The notes below the pieces were generated by a model. It saw only the letters and a program-made list of their open reading frames with translations. It was not told where the DNA came from and made no database searches. The translations under genes were made by a program, and so were the position numbers. This document shows, piece after piece, positions 1 through 8,682 of a stretch of DNA of 64,000 nt. Source of the stretch: Hanleya hanleyi. Taxonomy: Eukaryota > Mollusca > Polyplacophora > Lepidopleurida > Hanleyidae. Every line of letters starts with the position of its first letter. Within the stretch, counting starts at the first letter, position 1. Location: NCBI GenBank assembly GCA_036873755.1, contig JAVTVY010020272.1:1-64000 (forward strand). The letters are read 5' to 3'.

Positions 1-51
1 GAGCGCAGGTCACCTGGTTGATATATTGACGTGGTTGCGTATATTGATACT

Positions 52-235
52 AATTGACCCCAGGTCAATGAGCGTCAATATGCTCTTTTAAGTGCACAAA
101 GGTCAATGAGCGTTAATATGCACTGTTTGATGGATGTATAGAAAGGTTAAAAGCTACACCGTTGACACCAGGTCAATGAGCGTCAATATGCTCTTTTAAG
201 TGCACAAAGGTCAATGAGCGTCAATATGCCCTGTA
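52..235 (+). repeat. Outermost sub-repeat of the left arm
   Basis: Units of about 57 bp built from CAGGTCAATGAGCGTCAATATG and CTTTTAAGTGCACAAAGG occur twice, with a partial third copy. The mirror block is about 5620-5800. GTCAAT occurs in every unit. Confidence 0.7.
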
Positions 236-329
236 TCTGGGGGTTTTCCATTGGGACTTGTGCGCAGGTGTATGACGTCACTTCCAGTAGGCGTGAATCG
301 AGCGTGACCTGGGTATGGTTGACCTACAT

Positions 330-600
330 CCGGGTTCTTGAGGGGGACAAATGCATGTACTGACCTGTATTCCGTCCATCTTTACATCTGGGTTAGACAT
401 CCGGGTCCTTGGTCAGGGATCGTATGATAGGCATTTTTCCATTCATCCGGGTCCTTGTGACCTATATCCGGGCACTTGTCCATCCGGGTCCTTCGGTGTT
501 TTTCCATGATAGGAATGCATGTACTGACCTGTATTCCGAGTACATCCGGGTCCTTGTCTATATACGGGTCCTTGGTCTGGGATCGTATGATTGAATGCAT
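330..600 (+). repeat. CCGGGTCCTTG short-repeat block, left arm
   Basis: Many imperfect copies of CATCCGGGTCCTTG alternate with GCATGTACTGACCTGTATTC. The mirror block lies at about 5270-5530. No gene is seen in it. Confidence 0.65.
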
Positions 601-773
601 GTACTGGGGTTTTCCCATTCATTCGTGCACTTTACAGTCGGGGACTACGGGTTTTCCCCGGCCCGGCCGCACGCCTGCGCGAAAATGATAGGAATGCATG
701 TACTGTATCCTCTCATTCCATCGAGTTTTTTCCATTGGGACTTGTGCGCAGGTGTATGACGTCACTTGCTATT

Positions 774-1158
774 ACATTTAGTAGTATAAAAGCGCATTTC
801 GAGCCCTATTGACCTTGCGGCGCAATGCGCAGAGGATAGTATAGTAACAGTATATTGACTCACATTTAGTAGTATAAAAGCGCATTTCGAGTCCTATTGA
901 CCTTGCGGCGCAATGCGCAGAGGATAGTATAGTAACAGTATATTGACTCACATTTAGTAGTATAAAAGCGCATTTCGAGCCCTGTTGACCTTGTGCAGAG
1001 GATAGCATAGTAACAGTATATTGACTCACATTTATTAGTATAAAAGCGCATTTCGAGCCCTATTGACATTGCAGCGCAATGCGCAGAGGATAGTATAGTA
1101 ACAGTATCTTGACTCACATTTAGTAGTATAAAAGCGCATTTCCAGCCCTATTGACCAT
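774..1158 (+). repeat. 88-bp tandem array with TATAAAAG in each unit, left arm
   Basis: There are about five units, each reading CACATTTAGTAGTATAAAAG, then GCGCATTTCGAGCCC, then TATTGACC, and ending with a short inverted pair around TTGCGGCGCAATGCGCAG; one unit lacks that pair. All the TATAAAAG boxes point toward the centre of the element, opposite to the gene in this arm. Confidence 0.8.
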
Positions 1159-1275
1159 TGCAGTGAGTGAGTGAGTGAGTGCCCAACCCCCGCAAGCCGT
1201 GCCCAACGCCCGTCTCAACGCATGGACGCACTAACGATGGTGAGTGAGTGAGGGAGGAGTGAGTGAGTGAGTGGT
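1156..1275 (+). repeat. GAGT/TGAG microsatellite, left arm
   Basis: Runs of GTGAGTGAGTGAGTG on both sides of a GC-rich CAACGCCCGTCTCAACG stretch. The mirrored CACTCACTCACTC runs are at about 4380-4500. Confidence 0.7.
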
Positions 1276-1898
1276 CATATAAGGTTGTTTAGGAGTAGTA
1301 TTGAAAGCAACAATTTTGGGGCTCCGAGCCCCCGAGCTCCCGTCTGCCCCATCCCCGAGCTTCGAGCTCTCGACAACTCCAACCCCGATCTCCGAGCTCC
1401 CGTCGTTACGCCTTAACGCCCGTCAACGCCCGTCGTTACGCCTTAACGCCCGTCTCAACGCCCGCCAACGCCAAGCTCAACACTTCAAGGCCCTGGTAAA
1501 TTAGCCCGAAAGCTCTGATTTTCACGGAATTGTCACTAATTCATTGGAAATGCACTGACGCCCATCAACACCCGTCGTTACGCCTTAACGCCCTAGCTTA
1601 ACGCCTTGACGCCATGATATAGACCGGAGAGAGAACAACAACAACAAGGATGAAAGATGAGAGAACAACAACAACAACAAGGTTTCATATAGTTTATTCT
1701 CCCCAATGTTACATCACACCCACGCTGGGGGAGCCGCGTTGGGTATGTTTACAATTCAAGAAGACTCTTGTCCAATCAGAGGCCGCCATTTGGCGCTGTA
1801 TCTGTCATATTCGTTCTTGCTGCTTAGATGTATTCTCGGCTGCTCTTGTCCAATCAGAAGTCGCCCTTTTAGAAAGTTCCATCTTTGCTCTGTGTGAT

Positions 1899-2451
1899 CT
1901 GAGCATCGTCGGGCAGTTCAGGATATGTCCTGAAAGAGTTGTTCGCGCATCCTGATCGCATTTTCCAGGGCCAAGTGACGCTTGGTCTTCATGACGGGCC
2001 TGTACGTAGGGTCGCCTTTCATTTCAAGCGGTAGTAAGGTATACTGTTCATAGATCGCCATGGCTGTTTTCCTGATGCAGGGGCGCATTTGTGTGTATGC
2101 CTGTTGTAAAGTTATCCTGTCCGGCGTCCTCGATCCATGCAGCGTGAGTATTGATAGCTGCTCTCACAATACGATCCCAGAAGGTAGGTTCTGCCGCACT
2201 TTCCTGGTATGTAGGCTATCTGAGGTCAAGCTCTCCGTATCAGTAGATAGACTCTCAGCAATCTGACTTTCCTGGGATGTAGACTGACTATCTGAGGTCA
2301 AGCTCTCCGTATCAGTAGATAGACTATCATCAATCTCTGTATCGGCTTCTTGTGCATCGGAGTCTTCAATCCCATGTATATTTGTCTCGTGTTGCATCAT
2401 ATCGTAACGTCTGGTGAACGTGCGTTCGCACTCAGAGCAAGTATAAGCCCT
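1899..2451 (-). pseudogene. Left-arm copy of the C2H2 zinc-finger gene, decayed
   Basis: Compared with the copy at 3221-3811 this one has lost the start codon (ATG to AGG, 2449-2451), carries a 4-base deletion after the acidic serine/threonine repeat that shifts the frame, has two further deletions (about 30 and 14 bases) in the C-terminal part, and has a changed stop codon (TAG to CAG, 1899-1901). It still encodes a complete classical finger, C-x2-C-x12-H-x4-H, followed by two SLSTDTESLTSDS repeats. An open frame can be read from a GTG at 2493, but the aligned start in the other copy is an ATG 42 bases downstream, so translation of this copy is unlikely. The TATA box is also altered here (TATAAGAG). 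Confidence 0.75.
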
Positions 2452-2635
2452 ATTGACGGTTGAACGTCGACTGTGCGTGGTTTGGCAATACACTTGCTCT
2501 TATAGACAGTAACGCCCGTCAACGCTTAGCTTAACGCTTCACCGCCCTGGTGAACTAGCCCAGAAGCTCTGATTTTCATGGAATTGCCACCAATACATCG
2601 AAATGCAGTGACGCCCGTCAACGCGCGTCGTTACG

Positions 2636-2701
2636 CCCTGGTGCACCCTGTACCCTATAGCCCGTAGGGCATAGGGTACACCAGGGTGCGGGTGCACCAG
2701 G
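2636..2701. repeat. Hairpin at the inner edge of the inverted repeat
   Basis: GCACCCTGTACCCTATAGCCC (2643-2663) pairs across a 3-base loop with GGGCATAGGGTACACCAGGGTGC (2667-2689), and the flanks GGTGCACC add further pairing. It sits where arm complementarity ends. Confidence 0.75.
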
Positions 2702-2728
2702 TATTTGTGTGTGTGCGCCTGCGTACGA

Positions 2729-2833
2729 TGACGTCACTTCCGAGCAGCGCAAGGTCAAAGGTCACTTCCGGTCACGTGGTCAAAGGTCACTCCCGGTCAC
2801 GTGACCGGAAGTGCACTCAGAGTTCAAAGGTTA
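2729..2833 (+). promoter_or_regulatory. Enhancer-like cluster of transcription-factor sites in the element centre
   Basis: Seen directly: a CRE palindrome TGACGTCA (2729-2736); AGGTCAAAGGTCA (2752-2764), a DR1-type nuclear-receptor site; a CACGTG E-box (2773-2778); a second GGTCAAAGGTCA (2778-2789); a perfect 16-base palindrome CCGGTCACGTGACCGG (2793-2808) containing another E-box; an ETS-like CCGGAAGTG (2805-2813); and AGTTCAAAGGTTA (2821-2833), a third DR1-like site. This part has no mirror copy in the arms. Placed between two outward-facing genes, it could drive both, but function is inferred from motifs only. Confidence 0.4.
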
Positions 2834-2865
2834 ATCGTCCTCCAAATCTCCTTTATCGCTCGTTA

Positions 2866-3062
2866 AGGCGCTGAGACGAGCGTTAAGGCGTAACGACGGG
2901 CGTTGAGGCGGGCGTTAAGGCGTAGCGACGGACGTTGAGACGGGCGTTAAGGCATAACGACGGGCGTTGACGGGAGTTGAGGCGGGCGTTAAGGCGTAGC
3001 GACGGACGTTGAAACGGGCGTTAAGGCGTAACGACGGGCGTTGACGGGCATTGACGGGCGTC
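2866..3062 (+). repeat. GCGTTAAGGCGTAACGACGG minisatellite
   Basis: Degenerate tandem units combine GGCGTTAAGGCGTA, ACGACGGGCGTTGA and GACGGGCGTTGACGG. Related units recur in both arms near 1400-1470, 1560-1610, 2590-2635, 4080-4130 and 4200-4265. No coding sequence is seen. Confidence 0.7.
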
Positions 3063-3167
3063 ACTGCATTTCGATGTATTGGTGGCAATTCCATGAAATT
3101 CAGAGCTTCTGGGCTAGTTCACCAGGGCGTTGAAGCGTTAAGCTAAGCGTTGACGGGAGTCACTGTC

Positions 3168-3175
3168 TATAAAAG
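3168..3175 (+). promoter_or_regulatory. TATA box of the zinc-finger gene
   Basis: TATAAAAG lies 46 bases before the ATG at 3221, a normal spacing for a core promoter with a short leader. The equivalent site in the left arm reads TATAAGAG. Confidence 0.55.
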
Positions 3176-3220
3176 CAAGTGTATTGCCAAAACACGCACA
3201 GTAGACGTTCAACCGTCAAT

Positions 3221-3811
3221 ATGGCTTATACTTGCCAACGCACGTTCACCAGAAGTTACGAGATGATGCGACACGAGAATAATATACATGGGATTGAAGA
3301 CTCCGAGGCACAAGAATCCAATACAGAGATTGATGAGAGTCTATCTACTGATACGGAGAGCTTGACTTCAGATAGTCGGCCTACATCCCAGGAAAGTGAA
3401 ATTGCTGAGAGTCTATCTACTGATACAGAGAGCTTGACCTCAGATAGTCAGCCTACATACCAGGAAAGTGATGCAGAACCTACCTTCTGGGATTGTATTG
3501 TGAGAGCAGCTATCAATACTCACGCTGCAGCGATCGAGGACGCCGGGCAGAATAAATTACAACAGGCATACACACAAATGCGCCTCTGCATCAGGAAAAC
3601 AGCCATGGCGATCTATGAACAGTATACCTTACTACCGCCTGAAATGAAAGGCGATCATACGCACAGCTCCATCATGAAGACCAAGCGTCACTTGGAAGAG
3701 GATATGGGGTTACCACCCACCGAGGCCCTGGAAAATGCGATCAGGATGCGCAAACAACTCTTTCAGGACATGCTGCCCGAACAATATCCTGAACTGCCCG
3801 ACGATGCTTAG
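3221..3811 (+). CDS. Small protein with damaged C2H2 zinc finger, acidic Ser/Thr repeats and helical C-terminus
   Basis: The frame is 196 codons from ATG 3221 to TAG 3809. It is open upstream to 3179, but only via a GTG, and the ATG lies 46 bases after a TATAAAAG box. In order: residues 2-22 form a C2H2 finger; two near-identical acidic SLSTDTESLTSDS repeats lie at about 38-75; from about 85 to the end is a predicted mostly helical domain with a tryptophan near its start (TFWDCI) and an EALENAIRMRKQL segment. Against the left-arm copy a 9-base in-frame deletion removes three residues including the second zinc-binding cysteine, so the finger reads C-x13-H-x4-H and probably cannot fold around zinc. 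A poly-A signal follows 187 bases after the stop. I do not recognise the family by name. A single N-terminal finger plus acidic linker plus helical domain suggests a DNA- or chromatin-binding protein of a mobile element. Expression is not shown. Confidence 0.6.
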   Translation: MAYTCQRTFTRSYEMMRHENNIHGIEDSEAQESNTEIDESLSTDTESLTSDSRPTSQESEIAESLSTDTESLTSDSQPTYQESDAEPTFWDCIVRAAINTHAAAIEDAGQNKLQQAYTQMRLCIRKTAMAIYEQYTLLPPEMKGDHTHSSIMKTKRHLEEDMGLPPTEALENAIRMRKQLFQDMLPEQYPELPDDA

Positions 3812-3998
3812 ATCACACCGAGCAAAGATGGAACTTTCTAAAAGGGCGACTTCTGATTGGACAAGAGCAGCCGGGAATACATCTAACGGGCAAGAACGAA
3901 TATGACAGATACAGCGCCAAATGGCGGCGGAGTCTTCTTGGATTGTAAACATACCCAACGCGGCTCCCCCAGCGTGGGTATGATGTAACACTGGGGAG

Positions 3999-4004
3999 AA
4001 TAAA
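3999..4004 (+). terminator. Poly-A signal AATAAA downstream of the zinc-finger gene
   Basis: AATAAA stands 187 bases after the stop codon and is followed within 50 bases by GTTGTTGTTGTT runs, a GT-rich context expected of a 3' end processing site. The mirrored motif is present in the left arm at about 1695. Confidence 0.45.
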
Positions 4005-4504
4005 CTATATGAAACCTTGTTGTTGTTGTTGTTCTCTCATCTTTCATCCTTGTTGTTGTTCTCTCTCCGGTCTATATCATGGCGTCAAGGCGTTATGCTA
4101 GGGCGTTAAGGCGTAACGACGGGCGTTGACGGGCGTCAGTGCATTTCCAATGAATTAGTGACAATTCCATGAAATTAGAGCTTTCGGGCTAATTCACCAG
4201 GGCGTTGAAGCGTTGAGCTTGGCGTTGGCGGGCGTTGAGACGGGCGTTAAGGCATAACGACGGAAGCTCGGAGCTCGGGGTTGGAGTAGTCGGAAGCTCG
4301 GAGCTCTGGGATGGGGCAGGCGGGAGCTCGGAGCCCCAAAATTGTTGCTTTCTATACTACTCCTAAACGACCTTAGATGACCACTCACTCACTCGTCACT
4401 CACTCATTCACTCACTCACTCACCATCATTAGTGCGTCCAAGCGTTAAGACGGGCGTTGGGCACGCCTCACGGGCGTTGGGCACTCACTCACTCACTCAC
4501 TCCA

Positions 4505-5073
4505 TTGCGCCGCAAGGTCAATAGGGCTAGAAATGCGATTTTATACTACTAAATGTGAGTCAATATACTGTTACTATAATATCCTCTGCTCATTGCGCCG
4601 CAAGGTCAATAGGGCTCGAAATGCGTTTTATACTACTAAATGTGAATCAATATACTGTTACTATACTGTCCTCTGCCCATTGCGCCGCAAGGTCAATAGG
4701 GCTCGAATTGCGCTTTTATACTACTAAATGTGAGTCAATATACTGTTACTATACTATCCTCTGCGCAAGGTCAATAGGGCTCGAAATGCGCTTTTATACT
4801 ACTAAATGTGCGTGAATATACTGTTACTATACCATCCTCTGCGCATTGCGCCGCAAGGTCAATATGGCTTGAAATGCGCTTTTATACTACTAAATGTGAC
4901 AATATACTGTTACTATACTATCCTCTGCGCATTGCGCCGCAAGGTCAATAGGGCTCGAAATGCGCTTTTATACTACTAAATGTGAGTCAATATACTGTGA
5001 CTATACTATCATCTGCGCATTGCGCCGCAAGGTTAATAGGGCTCGAAATGCGCTTTCATACTGCTAAATGTGG
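4505..5073 (-). repeat. 88-bp tandem array with TATAAAAG in each unit, right arm
   Basis: This is the mirror of the left-arm array with about seven units, so copy number differs between arms. One unit (about 4764-4833) lacks the ATTGCGCCGC part, as does one unit of the left array. Confidence 0.8.
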
Positions 5074-5847
5074 TAGGAAGTGACGTCATACACCTGCGCA
5101 CAAGTCCCAATGGAAAAAATCCCGATGGAATGAGAGGATACAGTACATGCATTCCTATCATTCTCGCGCAGGCGTGCGGCCGGGCCGGGGAAAACCCGTA
5201 GTCCCACACTGTAAAGTGCCCGGATGAATGGAAAAACCCCAGTACATGCATTCAGTCATAGGATCCCAGACCAAGTACCCGGATATAGACAAGGACCCGG
5301 ATGTACTCTGGATAGAGGTCAGTACATGCATTCCTATCACGGAATAACACCGAAGGACCCGGATGGACAAGTACCCGGATATAGGACACAAGATCCCGGA
5401 TGAATGGAAAAATACAAGTCAGTACATGCCTATCATACGATCCCAGACCAAGGATGTCTAACCCAGATGTAAAGATGGACGAAATACAGGTCAGTACATG
5501 CATTTTCCCCCCTCAAGAATCCGGATGTAGATCAACCATACCCAGGTCACGCCCGATTCACGCCTACCGGAAGTGACGTCATACACCTGCGCACAATTCG
5601 CAATGAAAAACCCCCCAGATACATGGCATATTGACGCTCATTGACCTTTGTGCACTTAAAAGAGCATATTGACGCTCATTGACCTGGGGTCAACGGTGTA
5701 GCTTTTACGCTTACTATACATCCATCACAGTGCATATTGACGCTCATTGACCTTTGTGCACTTAAAAGAGCATATTGACGCTCATTTACCTGGGGTCAAC
5801 CGGTATCAATATACGCTTTCTATACGGCAACCACGTGACCTGCGCTC

Positions 5848-6777
5848 GCTAGGACCCCACCCGTCGAGAGCCTCATTTTCCGGAAATTAATGATATGTAA
5901 GTAGGTCAAGGTACGTCTATATAGCCTTTCTATACTACTCATCTTCTCCCCGAAATCCCTTGTACGTTACCGGTACTGTACCTGACCCGAAGTAAAACAG
6001 CATGTGGTAAAATACAAATGCTGATATTCTCTTAGATACAACGGAAGTAACAGCGGCTCTAAACAAAAGATCGGCTGTTCTGTCAATTACGGTGCCGTAA
6101 TTGCCACCCGCGCAACTGGGGGATTTTTAACCTAGGCCTCAATGGGGCGTAGCAGGTTTTTACTAAAAGGATTAGCTCAAACTTGAGATAAATTTCTACA
6201 ACTTGGCGAAGGGAAAGATAGTACATCTCTTCAAATTATCATGCTAAAATGGATGCTGAACTATTCTTTTTGGAAGTTTTTTCCATTTACTTCTCTGTTA
6301 AAATTAAGCTTTTCAGAGAGAGGAAAATCCCCCAGTGACGTCATTGTATCTAACAGAATTGGGAGAAACGAGACAAATTTTAACAAAGGATGACTCTGGT
6401 ATTCCTGTGTGTGTCATGAATTCATTTTGAAAGCAGCAAGCTGGGGTATGGAGCGATGTGCTTTCCATCTTTCTACTTCCAATTTTGTAAGATGGAAATC
6501 TGAATTGTCAAGTGTTACACGTCAAGTGTTACACGGACCATATGAATATTGTTGTTGAAACATCAGAGGTTTTCATGATGAAATCGATCCATTCATCAAA
6601 AATATAGGAATTACTGGAGTATTTGAGAAAATATAGATTGAATATATGAGGTTGTCAAAAATATAGGAAAATATAGGCACATTCAAAGATGCGCCATTCC
6701 CTGTGACCGTTTTTATGGAACAATATCATTCGCTGTATCGCACTCCCACCTCATAGCCCCATAGCCCTACGCACAGG
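5848..6777. other. No gene recognised
   Basis: AT-rich single-copy-looking DNA. The only local structure noted is a near-perfect palindrome CAATTACGGTGCCGTAATTG at 6084-6103. Confidence 0.5.
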
Positions 6778-6811
6778 ATACCACTATGGCAAGCCAAAGC
6801 GCTTTTTATTC

Positions 6812-7125
6812 TGAATTTCCGATATCGGGAATTCAATTCCCGATATCGGAAATTCTAATTTCCGATATCGGAAATTGCAATTCCCGATATCGGAAATTGA
6901 ATTTCCGATATCGGGAATTAGAATTTCCGATATCGGAAATTCAGTGACAATTTTCGATATCGGAAATAGAATTTCCCATATCGGGAATTCAATTTCCGAT
7001 ATCGGGAATTCAATTTCCGATATCGGGAATTCAATTTCCGATATCGGGAATTCAATTTCCGATATCGGAAATAGAATTTCCCATATCGAAAATTGTCACC
7101 GAATTTCCGATATCGGAAATGAAAG
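6812..7125. repeat. Left 21-bp GATATC palindrome array
   Basis: About 15 units of AATTTCCGATATCGGGAATT type, each itself nearly a perfect palindrome. The 21-base period keeps several frames open on both strands, so the predicted peptides (FRYRELN, ISDIGNS) are an artefact. Confidence 0.85.
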
Positions 7126-7813
7126 CTGGAAGCTTTACAAAACCTAAGGGTGCATTCCACACCTAAATGATGTGCGGCTAGAAACAGGCAGGATCTTCGG
7201 CCATAAATAGATGTAAAATCTTTAACAAAAAGCTTGTAAAAGTATATATTTTCTAAATGGGCACACTAGTGCCCTTATTTCAGGAGACTTGTGAGCTATT
7301 GAAATTGAAAAGGAAACACGTACAATCCTCCGTAACCCTTCTTCAAATTTTCTGGAAAACTCCATAAAATAAATGAAAATGTGTCAAATTCTACCCGCAA
7401 CCCAGCGAAAACGTATGAAATGATTTTCTTTTTATGTATGTTCAAGTGTTTCCCGTACAAAGGATAATTTAAAATGGCGAAAAAAACGGGGTCGACCTAC
7501 TCGTCTTTTTGTAAAATGTTATGGCTATGAAGGAATCATCATTTTCGCTTCCCGAAAAAGTGCGGATTTTGGTCCGCCAGATATTCACTTCCGGACACGA
7601 TTAACTCTGTAGGCGAGTGGGTGCGATCAACAAGCAATTATTATATCCTCATTTGGAGAGATGGTTATGTCCAGCAGGGTGATACTATAGATATCAGTTA
7701 GTAGTAAGGTAAGAAGAATTACCTTGTTGTCAAAATCGGGCGACCTTCCCTATTATAAACTTAGGGAGACACCACTTTGTAAGAAACCGTGGCAGTGTGG
7801 AGTGCACCCTAGA

Positions 7814-8220
7814 GTTGCAATTTCCGATATCGGGAATTCGGTGACAATTCCCGATATCGGAAATTGCATTTCCGATATCGGAAATTGAATTTCCGATAAC
7901 GGGAATTGAATTTCCGATATCGGGAATTGAATTTCCGATATCGGGAATTGAATTTCCGATATCGGGAATTGAATTTCCGATATCGGGAATTCTCCCCGAA
8001 TTCCCGATATCGGAAATTGCAATTCCCGATATCGGAAATTCAATTTCCGATATCGAAAATTCTAATTTCCGATATCGGGAATTGCAATTTCCGATATCGA
8101 GAATTCAATTTTCGATATCGGAAATTGAAGGTCATGAATATCCGATATCGGAAATTTTAATTCCGTTATCGGAAATTTTAATTCCGATATCGGGAATTCA
8201 ATTTCCGATATCGGAAATTT
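7814..8220. repeat. Right 21-bp GATATC palindrome array
   Basis: About 19 units of the same type as the left array, inside the right terminal inverted repeat. The least diverged run is 7900-7990. Confidence 0.85.
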
Positions 8221-8255
8221 TCGAATAAAAAGCACTTTGGCTTGCCATATACCAC

Positions 8256-8680
8256 GCACAGTTACGGTACAGTTTAACTGTCAGTTACAGGCGCCTCGGA
8301 GCACGTTTGAAAGTGGGGGGGCTGAACTCTATATCGGCCATGTTAAATGCTGGACTGGTGCTATCTAAGATAGGACTTATAACATTGCAGTCTCAAAAAG
8401 TGGGGGGTTAGCCCCCCGTTCCGCGGCTCCTGAGTTATCGTAATTGGAAGTGCAATTGGACGACAATTAAACAAAGTCTAGGGTTTCTTTCTAGTCTTTC
8501 CGTCAGATGTTATGGTGGCAATTTCTCTACCGTCATTATAGGTCAACATTCGCCGCTAAGTAATACCGTATTAATTGCGTTTGGGTTTGTATTAAAAAGT
8601 TCAGCTTTCTCAACAGCAGTAGTTAGACTGTAGAACTCTCTGTTAAATCAGGAAGGGTCCAATACTATAGGCTACAGCAG
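8256..8680. other. No gene recognised
   Basis: The stretch contains GTGGGGGGTTAGCCCCCC (about 8400), a G/C-run hairpin, near a second G-run at 8313-8320; probably a decayed repeat. Confidence 0.4.
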
Positions 8681-8682
8681 TA

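Larger units (their letters stand above)
1..2640 (+). repeat. Left arm of the large inverted repeat
   Basis: The arm is mirrored by 3025-5847. Sample pairings: positions 1-13 with 5835-5847, and cagaagctct at 2561-2570 with its complement at 3102-3111. Divergence is mostly small indels and changed copy number of internal tandem units: about five 88-bp units here against about seven in the other arm. A short motif TTGAC/GTCAA recurs in nearly every sub-block of the arm. Confidence 0.85.
1..5847. mobile_element. Large inverted-repeat (fold-back) element carrying a C2H2 zinc-finger gene in each arm
   Basis: The first bases (gagcgcaggtcac) are the reverse complement of 5835-5847, and the match continues inward with small indels to about 2640 on the left and 3025 on the right. 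The arms carry the same ordered blocks: a terminal repeat, a CCGGGTCCTTG repeat block, an 88-bp tandem array with TATAAAAG, a TGAG microsatellite, GCGTTAAGGCG-type GC-rich repeats, then a gene. The centre (about 2641-3024) is not mirrored. The left end is probably outside the window, so no target-site duplication can be read. Long arms made of internal tandem repeats are typical of fold-back transposons. No transposase, integrase, helicase or polymerase is visible, so the element is either non-autonomous or of an unknown type. The gene content and enhancer-like centre would also suit a remnant of a DNA virus or a virus-related element, but nothing here proves that. Confidence 0.8.
3025..5847 (-). 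repeat. Right arm of the large inverted repeat
   Basis: This is the reverse complement of the left arm. It keeps the better-preserved gene copy (3221-3811). Like the left arm it contains two copies of a segment around AGAGCTTTCGGG/AGAGCTTCTGGG (about 3060-3130 and 4130-4200) that bracket the gene. The outer limit is set by where complementarity with position 1 ends; it may extend further if the left end is missing. Confidence 0.85.
6785..8248. mobile_element. Fold-back MITE with GATATC satellite arms
   Basis: The ends are inverted repeats of about 27 bases with one mismatch: left TATGGCAAGCCAAAGCGCTT, right the complement of TATGGCAAGCCAAAGTGCTT. ATACCAC occurs just outside each end (6778-6784 and 8249-8255), a candidate 6-7 bp target-site duplication. 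Inside each end lies an array of 21-bp units built around CCGATATCGG, and between them about 690 bp of unique DNA. No transposase frame is present. Superfamily is not assigned. Confidence 0.75.

Noticed and set aside
2164..2493. 109-codon frame with an intact zinc finger as a working gene
   Set aside because: It opens with GTG, the aligned ATG is mutated, and its last residues come from a frame shift relative to the other arm.
6875..8160. Frames reading FRYRELN and ISDIGNS repeats
   Set aside because: A product of the 21-base period of the GATATC satellite, open on both strands at once.
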